DNA from: Aestuariivita sp.
GTDB lineage: Bacteria > Pseudomonadota > Alphaproteobacteria > Rhodobacterales > Rhodobacteraceae
Direction of reading: 5' to 3'
DNA: 50,440 nucleotides
Assembly: GCA_026710045.1 (NCBI GenBank)
Contig: JAPORU010000061.1
Span: 1 to 50,440, forward strand
Both the position numbers and the translations under genes were made by a program. Below the pieces are notes generated by a model. The model made no database searches. It saw only the letters and a program-made list of their open reading frames with translations, and had not been told where the DNA came from. Shown here piece after piece: positions 9,987 to 18,635 of the stretch; positions within the stretch are counted from its first letter, which is position 1; each line of letters begins with the position of its first letter.

Positions 9987-11241
9987 ATACCCAAGTTTCA
10001 CAATAAAGAACTCCAACGTTTCGTCAATATGCGGGAAAAATTCGCGTCCCCTGTTTTTGTCGGACGCGACATACTGCTTCAAGACATTCTATCCATCGCC
10101 AAGACAACCGGCGAGGAAGGGTTGGTGTTCCGGGCAGCATGACGGTTGTCCAAGGTGCGCCGGGCGCGAAAAAATCTCTCTTCTCAATGAGTTGGGGAAA
10201 CGGGTACTTGACGTGGATGCCCGTGTTGTCAAGATCACCAATGTCCTTTACGAGGACATCCATGGAAGGTCCTGCAAAGGGTCGCCTTTGCCGCGAGAGC
10301 ACCCAAGACACGTGGCTCGAGGTTCTTCGGAATTTCGGATCCCGGTGGGGTGATCGAATCGGGCGCGTTGGTGTGTTGGGGAGGGTAAGCGCGGATCTCC
10401 AGCGTCTTATGGGACAAGACGCTCCATCGTCGTTCGCGGAACTTCAGTCACATCTTCCTCCCGAAAAGAGGCAAGCGACTGTTATTCACGCGATTGACGA
10501 GGCTCAATGTCTTCACAACGGGAGAATCGACTGCGCACGCAGAGTTTCTCCAGTCGATTCATGACCCCGATGACATTTATCTTCCCATTACCCTGGTTCG
10601 CGCCGGTTTGGGGGATATGTATGCCCGTCTGCGATCTCGGGGTCTGACACAGGCTGTAACCACCCATCCGCTTGGGTGTTTTAACACCGAAGAGCTGAAT
10701 ACACTGTCCGGTAAATAGTGTGCTCATTTCGGGGTTGTGGTGGGTTCGCAATATGAACGGGTGTATGTTTTTTATGATCCCGACGAATAGGTGGCCGCGT
10801 CATGTCCACTGAGCGCAGCAGGCCTTGGTGGAAGCGCTTCTTGGGGAGGGTGTCGATGGGGAAGTGGATCGGATCGCGGACTGGGATGCAATCCACGATC
10901 GGAGCAATCAGCTTCGGCAGGGATATTATGACACGCAGTTCAGCACGATCATGACCGCGTCACGTAAACTCGTCGGGCGTGTGATGCTTGAAGTCGCGCG
11001 GACGCGGATGAAAGGGTCCGGCTTCACCTTTGGTGGGATCAAGGATGTCGTGGAAACATATAATGGACACAATGCCGTCAGCGAATGGAGGATGCCGAAG
11101 GACCATGACGAAGAATCCTCTGTGACTCATCTGGTCCATTGCGGTGCATTGCAGGAGACGTCGGACGGATCAAACATGATTTGCCCATTCCCAGCTTCCA
11201 GAATTATTGTAAAGAAGGGTGATTTTGGGGTATCTGTGTAA
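9987..11241 (+). pseudogene. Degraded copy of the AAA+ ATPase at 28074-29360
   Basis: This is a broken paralogue of the intact ATPase at 28074-29360. The N-terminal block (LQRFVN.REK....PVFVGR) is in one frame up to about 10140. After a one-base loss the frame shifts into VVQGAPG, where the P-loop reads GAKKS instead of GAGKS. The Walker B-like AIDEAQ is found near 10490. Another shift brings in the LVRAGLGD and RGLTQAV blocks, then stops at about 10716. TGA replaces a tryptophan codon near 10809. The last block (about 10825-11241) matches the paralogue's C-terminus. The ancestral start codon is ATA, although AAAGGAG remains upstream. At least three frame changes plus stops make a functional product implausible. 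Confidence 0.9.
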
Positions 11242-11537
11242 CTCGAAAGGGGAGCGCAGAACGAACATGATGACCACAACGACGATTTATCGTTATCGCG
11301 TTGATGTCCTTTCACAATTGATTGGCTTCTGTCTCGTGCGATGACCCTATGTTCTGAATACGAACAAGTGTAGAGTGATTTGTGGCAGATCTAATGCTGT
11401 TTATGCTCCTCGCCTTCTGAATCCGTGCCGATCAATCATGAGAGATGGCAGTGTATGTTGATTTGTTTTCTGATAAGGTTGAAGCGGAAAAACAATCCTC
11501 GTTTTGTCGTCGCTAAATTTAAGGGAGGGCTGACACA

Positions 11538-12269
11538 GTGATTATTGGTATATTGGAATGTTGGACGAACCGTTCTGAGTGGGTTGAGGAACATGGTGAC
11601 TTTGCCGACTGGTTTCCACCTTTTCTGCGTCAAGCGAGGAGTGACTTGGATTTTCAGGTCTTTCACGCGCATTTGGGTGATTTGCCAATCTGTTCGGATC
11701 TGTGTGACGGCTGGTTGGTGACTGGAAGTTCTGCAGGTGTGAATGATGATTTGCCTTGGCAACATCCTCTTATTAAATTTTTACGTGAGTGCCGTGGCAT
11801 CCGACCAGTCATTGGGGTATGTTACGGGCATCAACTTTTACATTCAATGTATGGTGGCGTTGTCGAGAAAGCGTCCGGCTGGGGGGTCGGCAGACACAGC
11901 TATCAGGTTCTTGATGATCAATTTGATGGGTTGACGGAATTGCACCTGTTGGCCTCACATCAAGATCAAGTCGTGAAGCCCGCATCGGATTCACGTATTT
12001 TGGCAGGAAGTTCCTTTTGCCCAATTGCGGCAACTGAAATCGGTGATGATATCATTACGATTCAACCACATCCGGAATTGACACCGGCACTGGCTCGAAA
12101 AATCTATTCGGCGCGTCGGGAGGTGCAGGGTGACGACTTGACACGAAGGGCCTTGGCCAGCATTCATGCTCCTATTGACGACGCTGCCATCGCACATTGG
12201 ATGGTTTCCTATGTGAGACGGGTTACAGCTGCAGAAAAGGAGACATCTCTCTCGATTGTTGCGCAGTGA
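11538..12269 (+). CDS. Class I glutamine amidotransferase-like protein
   Basis: A stand-alone class I glutamine amidotransferase domain of 243 residues, related to the GuaA/TrpG fold. The catalytic triad is complete: nucleophile Cys95 in GVCYGHQ, and His178 and Glu180 in IQPHPE. Such proteins hydrolyse glutamine or gamma-glutamyl compounds; some act in polyamine or gamma-glutamyl catabolism, but no partner synthetase or catabolic gene is adjacent, so the substrate stays open. Translation begins at GTG (11538), supported by GGGAGGG nine bases upstream. About 300 bp without recognisable features separate it from the ATPase pseudogene, and it converges on ilvH. Confidence 0.87.
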   Translation: MIIGILECWTNRSEWVEEHGDFADWFPPFLRQARSDLDFQVFHAHLGDLPICSDLCDGWLVTGSSAGVNDDLPWQHPLIKFLRECRGIRPVIGVCYGHQLLHSMYGGVVEKASGWGVGRHSYQVLDDQFDGLTELHLLASHQDQVVKPASDSRILAGSSFCPIAATEIGDDIITIQPHPELTPALARKIYSARREVQGDDLTRRALASIHAPIDDAAIAHWMVSYVRRVTAAEKETSLSIVAQ

Positions 12270-12351
12270 AGACCGTGTCGAAGAGCATTTGATCGTATCG
12301 CGCGTTCATCCATATGGCCTTCGATGTTTCCCAAGGTCGATGCAACGCTAA

Positions 12352-12915
12352 TTACTCTTGTCCTCGCAGCAGGGCCGCTACACCGGTTCGCGCCATTTCC
12401 TGCAGACCCAGGGGCCGCATTAGATCGGCAAACGCATCAATTTTCTCCGGTGTGCCGGTAATTTCAAAAATAAAACTCGTGAGAGTCGAATCCACCACGT
12501 TCGCACGAAAGATATCTGCGAGGCGTAAGGCTTCGACACGCTTCTCGCCCTTGCCGACGACATTGAACATTGCAAGTTCCCTTTCGACTGTCGGACCTTC
12601 AACAGTCAGATCATGCACGTCGCGAACCGAGACAATGCGGCCGAGCTGCGCCCGAATCTGGTTGATGACCTGCGGTGTTCCAATGGTCGCAATTGTAATA
12701 CGCGACAATCCTCCCGTTTGATCGACCTCGGCTACGGTGAGGCTTTCGATGTTGTATCCACGTCCGGAGAATAGGCCAATGACGCGCGCCAAGACTCCCG
12801 GCTCGTTTTCTACCACGATTGCGAGCGTATGCCGTTCGGCAATATCGGAAAATGTGGGACGTAGGTTGTAGGCGGAATGGCGTGTCGCCCCCTTCCTGAT
12901 CTTTAATTCGGCCAT
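12352..12915 (-). CDS. ilvH: Acetolactate synthase small (regulatory) subunit
   Basis: The 187-residue regulatory subunit of acetohydroxyacid synthase activates the large subunit and gives valine feedback inhibition. An N-terminal ACT domain is clear (HTLAIVVENEPGVLARV, then FSGRGYNIESLTVAEV, about 29-65), followed by the second ACT-like half with the conserved RVEALRLADIFRANVVD segment. GAGGGGAATTT precedes the ATG. It lies 60 bases after ilvI on the same strand, the usual ilvIH (ilvBN) order, and should share its transcript and leader control. Confidence 0.96.
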   Translation of the reverse strand: MAELKIRKGATRHSAYNLRPTFSDIAERHTLAIVVENEPGVLARVIGLFSGRGYNIESLTVAEVDQTGGLSRITIATIGTPQVINQIRAQLGRIVSVRDVHDLTVEGPTVERELAMFNVVGKGEKRVEALRLADIFRANVVDSTLTSFIFEITGTPEKIDAFADLMRPLGLQEMARTGVAALLRGQE

Positions 12916-12975
12916 AAATTCCCCTCGCGCAATAAACTTCGGTGTTCATCAAACGGATCGCACTCCAGGCGCTGT

Positions 12976-14730
12976 CTAGACTAGCACGGAACCTCTCTTG
13001 TCAATGGTACCTTGGGTTTTTGTATCTCCAAGGATCATTTCGTTGTGTGGTTTGCCGGATGGAATCATGGGGTAGCAATTCTCATGTTTCTCAACCAGGC
13101 AGTCAAATACAACAGGTCCATCATGTTCGATCATCTCGACAATGGCATCATCCAGTTCTGATGGATCTTTGCAGTATATTCCCTTAGCCCCGAAAGCGTC
13201 TGCTAACTTCACAAAGTCGGGTAGAGCTTCAGACCAGCTGTGCGAATAGCGTTCTTCGTGCAAGAGCTCCTGCCATTGTCGAACCATACCAAGCCGCTCA
13301 TTATTCAAGATGAATTGCTTGACGGGAAGTCGATATTGCACTGCCGTACTCATCTCTTGCATGTTCATCAGCCAGCTTGCTTCGCCGGCGACATTAATGA
13401 CAAGCGCATCAGGATGAGCCACTTGAACACCAATTGAAGCGGGCAGTCCATAACCCATGGTTCCAAGTCCGCCGGATGTCATCCATCTGTTGGGTTCATT
13501 GAATGCCAGATATTGGGCGGCCCACATCTGATGTTGGCCGACATCGGTGCAGATGAAGCGGTTTGTATGATTCTTGGTCAAGGCTTCAAGACGTTCCAAT
13601 GCATATTGCGGCTTGATGACCTTGGAACTTGGAGAAAAGGCGAGACAGTCAATCTTGCGCCATTCCTTGATCTGATGCCACCACTGTTGGACACTTTGTA
13701 CATTCGTTTTCTTGCCACGCGTTGTCCAGAGTGACAACACGTCGTGCAGGACATGTTTGGCGTCGCCAACAATCGGAATGTCGGTTTGAACAACCTTGTC
13801 AATGGACGATGAATCGATATCAATATGTGCCTTCTTCGATTTGGGACTAAAGGCATCGATTCGACCGGTGATACGATCATCAAAACGTGCTCCGATATTG
13901 ATCATGAGATCACAATCGTGCATTGCCATATTGGCTTCGTACAGACCATGCATACCGAGCATTCCGATCCAATGGGATCCGGATGCAGGATAGGCGCCCA
14001 AACCCATCAAAGTTGACGTGATCGGGAAACCGGTCGCATGCACCAACTCCCGTAATATTTTACTGGCCATCGGTCCTGCGTTGATCACGCCTCCGCCGGT
14101 ATAGAAGAGCGGTCTTTCGGCCGCTTCCATCGCCTTAACGAGGGCTTTGATTTGATCTGGGGACCCTTTGACGTCCGGTCGATAACTCGACTTCATTGTC
14201 TTTGGCTTTTGGTATATTCCATTTGCGAACTGGACATCCTTCGGAATGTCAACAAGGACGGGTCCGGGTCGACCTGTCATCGAAACATGGAATGCCTCGT
14301 GTAGTGCGTTTGAAAGCTTGTCGGTTTCCTTGATGAGCCAATTGTGTTTGGTGCAGGGTCGCGTAATTCCGACTGTGTCCGCTTCCTGAAATGCGTCAGA
14401 TCCAATCATGAAAGTTGGAACTTGCCCGGTAATGACGACGATTGGGATTGAGTCCATAAGAGCATCCGTGAGACCTGTCACAGCATTGGTCGCTCCGGGT
14501 CCGGACGTCACGAGTACAACGCCCGGTCGCCCGGTCGACCGGGCATAGCCTTCGGCCGCATGAACCGCACCTTGTTCGTGCCGCACGAGAAAATGACGAA
14601 TGTCATTTTGAAGAAAAATTTCATCGTAGATAGGTAGTACCGCACCTCCTGGATAGCCAAACACCGTGTCCACGCCCTGATCCCTGAGCGCTTGAATGAT
14701 GATCCTTGCACCGGTCATTTCCTTGCTCAT
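12976..14730 (-). CDS. ilvI: Acetolactate synthase large (catalytic) subunit
   Basis: This thiamine-diphosphate and FAD enzyme condenses pyruvate with pyruvate or 2-oxobutyrate, the first shared step of valine, leucine and isoleucine synthesis. The product is 584 residues. The glutamate that activates the cofactor is in [15 protein letters not shown] near the N-terminus; the C-terminal cofactor motif is [12 protein letters not shown], a GEAS variant of GDGS that I know from alphaproteobacterial large subunits. I prefer the ATG at 14730 over a GTG at 14739 because GGAG lies 8 bases before it. A terminator hairpin and promoter-like sequence upstream indicate attenuation control. Confidence 0.96.
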   Translation of the reverse strand: MSKEMTGARIIIQALRDQGVDTVFGYPGGAVLPIYDEIFLQNDIRHFLVRHEQGAVHAAEGYARSTGRPGVVLVTSGPGATNAVTGLTDALMDSIPIVVITGQVPTFMIGSDAFQEADTVGITRPCTKHNWLIKETDKLSNALHEAFHVSMTGRPGPVLVDIPKDVQFANGIYQKPKTMKSSYRPDVKGSPDQIKALVKAMEAAERPLFYTGGGVINAGPMASKILRELVHATGFPITSTLMGLGAYPASGSHWIGMLGMHGLYEANMAMHDCDLMINIGARFDDRITGRIDAFSPKSKKAHIDIDSSSIDKVVQTDIPIVGDAKHVLHDVLSLWTTRGKKTNVQSVQQWWHQIKEWRKIDCLAFSPSSKVIKPQYALERLEALTKNHTNRFICTDVGQHQMWAAQYLAFNEPNRWMTSGGLGTMGYGLPASIGVQVAHPDALVINVAGEASWLMNMQEMSTAVQYRLPVKQFILNNERLGMVRQWQELLHEERYSHSWSEALPDFVKLADAFGAKGIYCKDPSELDDAIVEMIEHDGPVVFDCLVEKHENCYPMIPSGKPHNEMILGDTKTQGTIDKRGSVLV

Positions 14731-14760
14731 CTCCGACACTCCGATTGAGATGCATGACTA

Positions 14761-14792
14761 ACAAAAAAGCCTCCGAAACCGTTTTCGGAGGC
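14761..14792 (-). terminator. Intrinsic terminator in the ilvI leader (probable attenuator)
   Basis: Read on the minus strand this is a perfect 10-bp stem (GCCTCCGAAA with TTTCGGAGGC), a 4-base loop and a run of six T. It ends about 30 bases before the ilvI start codon and points towards the gene, so it would stop transcription before ilvI unless prevented. The short hairpin ATGGA...TCCAT just upstream could serve as a pause or alternative structure. I found no leader peptide clearly rich in Ile, Leu or Val codons. Confidence 0.8.
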
Positions 14793-14881
14793 GCATCGTC
14801 GAATGGAGTAAGGCATTACCAAAATTCCATGCGCTTATGATCTCGTGCGACGTCGCAAATTTTGTACGTTTCGCAAATTTT

Positions 14882-14910
14882 TGAGTATTGGCTTCAACAA
14901 TAATGGTCAA
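14882..14910 (-). promoter_or_regulatory. Candidate sigma-70-type promoter for ilvIH
   Basis: On the minus strand, TTGACC (14910-14905) and TACTCA (14887-14882) are separated by exactly 17 bases. The -35 element matches consensus at five of six positions, the -10 at about three. Transcription from here would give a leader of roughly 145 bases that contains the terminator at 14761-14792. The rest of the 320-bp gap between ilvI and the response regulator gene shows no gene of normal size. Confidence 0.45.
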
Positions 14911-15051
14911 CCGAGAAATTTGAAATTTCTAACGACAAGAGAGAGACACAAAACGGGTGTTGTCTGCTTTTGAAAGAAAAAGGATTCTTGGGCCTTTTGG
15001 TCCATCTTGTCTCTGTTGTGATAATGCGCCGGTCGTGGACGTGCGCAGACA

Positions 15052-15696
15052 TTAAAGGTTCGTACCCGTTCCCTGCAATACCCCGTGATCCAACGCATAC
15101 CGAGTCAGCCCAGCTGTCGAGGAAATTCCTAATTTCCTCTTGATGTTCTTTCGGTGGGTCTCGACGGTTCGGACTGATATATCCAGGGCATTTGCAACTT
15201 CTTTGTTGGATTGACCTTGTGCCAAACACAGCAAGATCGTTTGTTCGCGCCCTGTCAGCGCTTCACGCTCATGGTCGCTATTTGGATTAAGAGAGCCTTC
15301 CGCTCCTGTGCACAGATAGTGCTTTCCCCGCATGAGCGTATCAATCGCGAGTTTAATCTCATCTGTCGGAACGTCTTTGAGAACGTATCCCATCGCCCCA
15401 TGGCTCAGGGCACTTGAAATATATTGTGGATTGTCATGCATCGAAAGGATCAGGATACGCAAACTCGGATAGCGCTCCAGTAGAATTTCCGTGGCGGACA
15501 GTCCACCAAGTTTTGGCATATTCAGATCCATCAGGATGACGTCGGGTTGCAGGTACGCGACCTGTTCAACAGCGTCTTGTCCGTTGTGTAACGTACCGAC
15601 GATGGTGATATCTTCATAGGTTTCGAGAATCGACTGAATACCTTTCGCAACCATCGGATGATCGTCAACAATCATGATTTTTACCATGTTGGTCAT
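15052..15696 (-). CDS. NarL/FixJ-family response regulator
   Basis: A 214-residue two-component response regulator. The receiver domain (about 5-120) has the acidic pocket DD (11-12), phospho-acceptor Asp57 in ILMDLNMP, and the conserved Lys in YVLKDVP. A LuxR-type helix-turn-helix fills about 148-200 (LTGREQTILLCLAQG, then VRTVETHRKNIKRKLG). AGAGG seven bases before the ATG supports the start. It lies 14 bases after the histidine kinase gene, with which it forms an evident pair, and both diverge from a TRAP transporter operon that is the likely target. Confidence 0.93.
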   Translation of the reverse strand: MTNMVKIMIVDDHPMVAKGIQSILETYEDITIVGTLHNGQDAVEQVAYLQPDVILMDLNMPKLGGLSATEILLERYPSLRILILSMHDNPQYISSALSHGAMGYVLKDVPTDEIKLAIDTLMRGKHYLCTGAEGSLNPNSDHEREALTGREQTILLCLAQGQSNKEVANALDISVRTVETHRKNIKRKLGISSTAGLTRYALDHGVLQGTGTNL

Positions 15697-15710
15697 ACAT
15701 TGGCCTCTAA

Positions 15711-17258
15711 TTACGATCGTGCGCTGTGTTCAGGTGTTAAGAGGTGGGTTAACGGCAACAAGGCCTCAATCGTTGTATAGCCAGTTTGGTTGGCGTCATT
15801 GCGGGAGGATGAAATACGCAATGAGCCATCAAGCTGTTCAATTCTCTCCTGCATGTTTCGCAAACCTAATCCGACTTCTTTTGATGTTTGATCCTTGTTG
15901 ATGCCGCGTCCGTTATCTGTGATCTTGAGTGTCACCCCTTTTTTGTGACCGCGTAAGTCAACGGTGACTCGATTCGCTTCCGAGTGACGTTCAATGTTTG
16001 TGAATGCCTCCTGGGCGATACGATACAGCGCAATTCGTGCCTCTTCATCAAGTCGGTTTCGAAAGACAACCGGTTGAAAATCAACGGTAATCCCTGTGCG
16101 GGCACTAAAGTCATCGACGAGTGCCTTAACTGCGGGCCCAAGGCCAAGATCATCCAGAATGGCTGGGCGTAAGTCACGACTGATTCGTCGTATTTCCGTG
16201 ATGGCCGAGCCGAGATTTCGAATTCCCGTGTCAAGGAACTCTTCGATTTTGCTATCTCCATTTCGGAATCGTCTCAGCGCATTATCAAGACTATAGCGGA
16301 TACTTACGAGAATTTGGCTGATGCCATCATGGAGTTCGCGCGCCACGCGTCCACGCTCTTCTTCTTGTGCATCAAAGACGCGCTGGGTGAGTTCCTTGAG
16401 TTTGGCGTCGGCCAATCGGCGCTCACGAATGTTCAAACCCATTCCTGATGCAAAGACAACAAAGAGCGCGACGAGAGTAATGCCACCGATGTAGAGAAAA
16501 GTCTCGCGCACGCGGGCTTCGACATCGGCGCGCTGCGCGGCCACTGAGGCGAGAATGTCGTCAATAAATACACCTGTTCCGACGGCCCATCTCCAATCTT
16601 GCAGACCGAGGACATAGGCAATCAACTGACCGTCCTCACCGGTTGAGGGTTTTTTCCATAGGAATTGGTGATAACCGGATCCTTCGCGCGCCAGGCGAAT
16701 CAGCTCGTCGACGATGGGTGTTCCAGCTCGATCGGTTAAGCCCAGCCATGTTTTTCCGATTAAATCTGTATGACGGGGATTAACGAGGTTGTTGCCGTCA
16801 TAGTCATAGACAAAGAACGACCCGTCCTTTCCGTAGATCATGGCAGCGAGGACTTGCGCGACTTGTTCCTTGGCAACGGCATCATCAAACGGGGCTTGAC
16901 CATAGATAAAATGGAAGCCATTTCGTGCCTGTGTGACGTAGTTTCGAAGTTCCGCTTTCTTGGCTTCAATGAGCTGTTCTTCCAGCGATTGGATTTCGCG
17001 TTCGGCTACGGCACGTGATTGGTAGGTTACAAAAACAGCGATCAATGCCGTCGCGACGATAAGAGGGAGCGTGGCGAGCAGCGAGAGTTTTTGTGCGTAA
17101 TTGGGGGTGAACTTAGGAAGCGGTTTTCGCATGCGGTAATATCGGCTTGATTTCGGTACGGTATCGGCAATGGATACTGTTTCTCGAGAGGACGGCGGCG
17201 TGTGGAGAGCGTCCTTTTTCATCATCCGGTTGACAGGAAATTGTGGAACCCATTGCAC
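15711..17258 (-). CDS. Cache-domain sensor histidine kinase (HisKA_3 type)
   Basis: A membrane sensor kinase of up to 515 residues. Two membrane helices (about 58-80 and 254-275) flank a periplasmic region of about 170 residues with single-Cache features (DGSFFVYDYDGNNLVNPRH, later GWRWAVGTGVFIDD-like sequence). The kinase core starts with the H-box RVARELHDGIS (His310), followed by a HATPase domain with ITDNGRGI and GLGLRNMQERI. Cache domains of this type often bind small organic acids or similar ligands. The true start is unsure: the frame opens at a GTG without a clear ribosome binding site, and ATG codons at 17225 or 17132 are alternatives. It is paired with the downstream regulator and diverges from the TRAP genes. 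Confidence 0.92.
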   Translation of the reverse strand: MQWVPQFPVNRMMKKDALHTPPSSRETVSIADTVPKSSRYYRMRKPLPKFTPNYAQKLSLLATLPLIVATALIAVFVTYQSRAVAEREIQSLEEQLIEAKKAELRNYVTQARNGFHFIYGQAPFDDAVAKEQVAQVLAAMIYGKDGSFFVYDYDGNNLVNPRHTDLIGKTWLGLTDRAGTPIVDELIRLAREGSGYHQFLWKKPSTGEDGQLIAYVLGLQDWRWAVGTGVFIDDILASVAAQRADVEARVRETFLYIGGITLVALFVVFASGMGLNIRERRLADAKLKELTQRVFDAQEEERGRVARELHDGISQILVSIRYSLDNALRRFRNGDSKIEEFLDTGIRNLGSAITEIRRISRDLRPAILDDLGLGPAVKALVDDFSARTGITVDFQPVVFRNRLDEEARIALYRIAQEAFTNIERHSEANRVTVDLRGHKKGVTLKITDNGRGINKDQTSKEVGLGLRNMQERIEQLDGSLRISSSRNDANQTGYTTIEALLPLTHLLTPEHSARS

Positions 17259-17330
17259 AAGAAATAAACTGTTCTCCGTAGAATTTGGTATTCACAACGA
17301 GAGATTTTCTGTTATCGTTTATCCTTTAAA

Positions 17331-17351
17331 CCTGCTTTATGTCAAAGCAGG
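17331..17351. promoter_or_regulatory. Inverted repeat upstream of the TRAP operon
   Basis: A perfect 8-bp dyad, CCTGCTTT and AAAGCAGG with a 5-base spacer, ends about 11 bases before the AAGGAGG ribosome binding site of dctP, between the divergent kinase and transporter genes. It may be a binding site for the adjacent NarL-type regulator or an mRNA hairpin in the dctP leader. I see no second copy in the window. Confidence 0.5.
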
Positions 17352-17378
17352 GTCAATAAGACAAGGAGGTGTGACGCA

Positions 17379-18461
17379 ATGGATCGTCGCAAATTTTTGA
17401 AATCAACTGCGATTGGTGGAGCTGCAGCCGCTTCGACGGCACTCGCGGCACCCGCATATGCTCAGGGCAATCGTACACTTACGCTCGTCACAAGCTGGGG
17501 CCGCGGTCTGGCAGGTGTGCATGACGCGGCGGAGCGTGTTGCGAATTCGATCACGGAAATGTCTGATGGATCGCTGACGATTGATCTGAAGGCTGCGGGA
17601 GAATTGGTTGGTGCATTCGAGGTGTTTGATGCCGTTACGGCGGGTCAGGCTGATATGTATCACGCGGCCGACTACTACTTTATTGGTCAGCATCCGGGTT
17701 ATGCCTTTTTTACAGCGGTGCCTTTTGGAATGACGGCACAGGAACTGGTAAACTGGTACTATCATGATGGCGGTCATGATCTCCACAGCGAGCTTGGCCA
17801 GATCTTTGGTCTCAAGTCGTTCATTGCCGGAAATACCGGAGCCCAGGCGGGTGGATGGTTCCGCAAAGAGATCAACGGTCCTGAAGACTTTAACGGTTTG
17901 AAATTCCGTATGCCGGGCCTCGGCGGCAAGGCTCTGGGTAAATTGGGTGCGTCGGTGCAAAACGTTCCTGGAGCCGAAGTGTATCAGTTGCTTGCTTCGG
18001 GAGGACTTGACGGTACAGAATGGATTGGCCCATGGGCCGATGAGAAGGCGGGATTCCAGGAGATCACCAAGACTTATTATACCGCAGGATTCCACGAACC
18101 GGGCGCGGCGCTCTCTCTGGCAACCAATCTTGAAGTGTTTGAGAGCCTTAGCCCGCAACATCAAAGGATCATAGAAATTGCTTCGGGTGAATCCCATCAG
18201 TGGAGTTTGTCCCAGTTCCTTGCGAACAACGGCGCAGCCTTGCAGAGATTGCAAGCATCCGGCGTAAAAATCCTCACTTTCCCGGATAGTGTCTGGGACG
18301 CATTTGGTGCAGCATCGAGCGAGGTTCTCGCTGAGGATATGAGTGATGAACTCTTCAAGAAAATCTATGACAGCGTCATTGCGTCAATGCGATCCTCATC
18401 GGGTTGGTTGAAGCAATCGTCAACAGCTTATGTTGCACAGCGTGATCGGGTAATGGGTTAA
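17379..18461 (+). CDS. dctP: TRAP transporter substrate-binding protein (DctP family)
   Basis: The periplasmic solute receptor of a tripartite ATP-independent transporter, 360 residues. The N-terminus is a twin-arginine signal (DRRKFLKSTAIGG, then an Ala-rich stretch with likely cleavage after AYA at about 29), so it is exported folded. The mature part has the DctP-family fold, including GLKFRMPGLGGKALGKLG and a conserved arginine that usually pairs with the substrate carboxylate. The subfamily resembles receptors for 2-oxo- or hydroxy-acids, but the ligand cannot be fixed. AAGGAGG lies nine bases upstream of the ATG. It is first in the dctP-dctQ-dctM operon. Confidence 0.92.
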   Translation: MDRRKFLKSTAIGGAAAASTALAAPAYAQGNRTLTLVTSWGRGLAGVHDAAERVANSITEMSDGSLTIDLKAAGELVGAFEVFDAVTAGQADMYHAADYYFIGQHPGYAFFTAVPFGMTAQELVNWYYHDGGHDLHSELGQIFGLKSFIAGNTGAQAGGWFRKEINGPEDFNGLKFRMPGLGGKALGKLGASVQNVPGAEVYQLLASGGLDGTEWIGPWADEKAGFQEITKTYYTAGFHEPGAALSLATNLEVFESLSPQHQRIIEIASGESHQWSLSQFLANNGAALQRLQASGVKILTFPDSVWDAFGAASSEVLAEDMSDELFKKIYDSVIASMRSSSGWLKQSSTAYVAQRDRVMG

Positions 18462-18490
18462 TCCTTATCTCGGTTTCCACGTACGCAATC

Positions 18491-18520
18491 GGAGGATCGA
18501 CGGGACAGGGTTGATCCTCC
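18491..18520 (+). promoter_or_regulatory. Intercistronic hairpin between dctP and dctQ
   Basis: GGAGGATCGAC and GTTGATCCTCC form an 11-bp stem (one G-T wobble) with an 8-base loop, 30 bases after the dctP stop. There is no T-run, so it is not a classical terminator. Hairpins at this place in transporter operons commonly protect the receptor mRNA from 3' decay and give receptor excess over permease, which is the likely role here. Confidence 0.6.
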
Positions 18521-18635
18521 TTACCCCTAGCCGCGCAACCACAAGAGCTGAAAATTACCAGCTTGCTGTCCATGCGTAATATGGTGTGACGGACATCGGT
18601 TCAGTTGACGTTGCCAAGGATTTTGAGATTTTGAG

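Noticed and set aside
13160-13260. ilvI cofactor motif GEAS as a defective GDG motif
   Set aside because: From what I know of the family, the GEAS form is normal in alphaproteobacterial large subunits, so it is not a lesion.
15711-18254. Long open frames antisense to the histidine kinase and dctP
   Set aside because: They are shadows of well-supported genes, without starts or family motifs.
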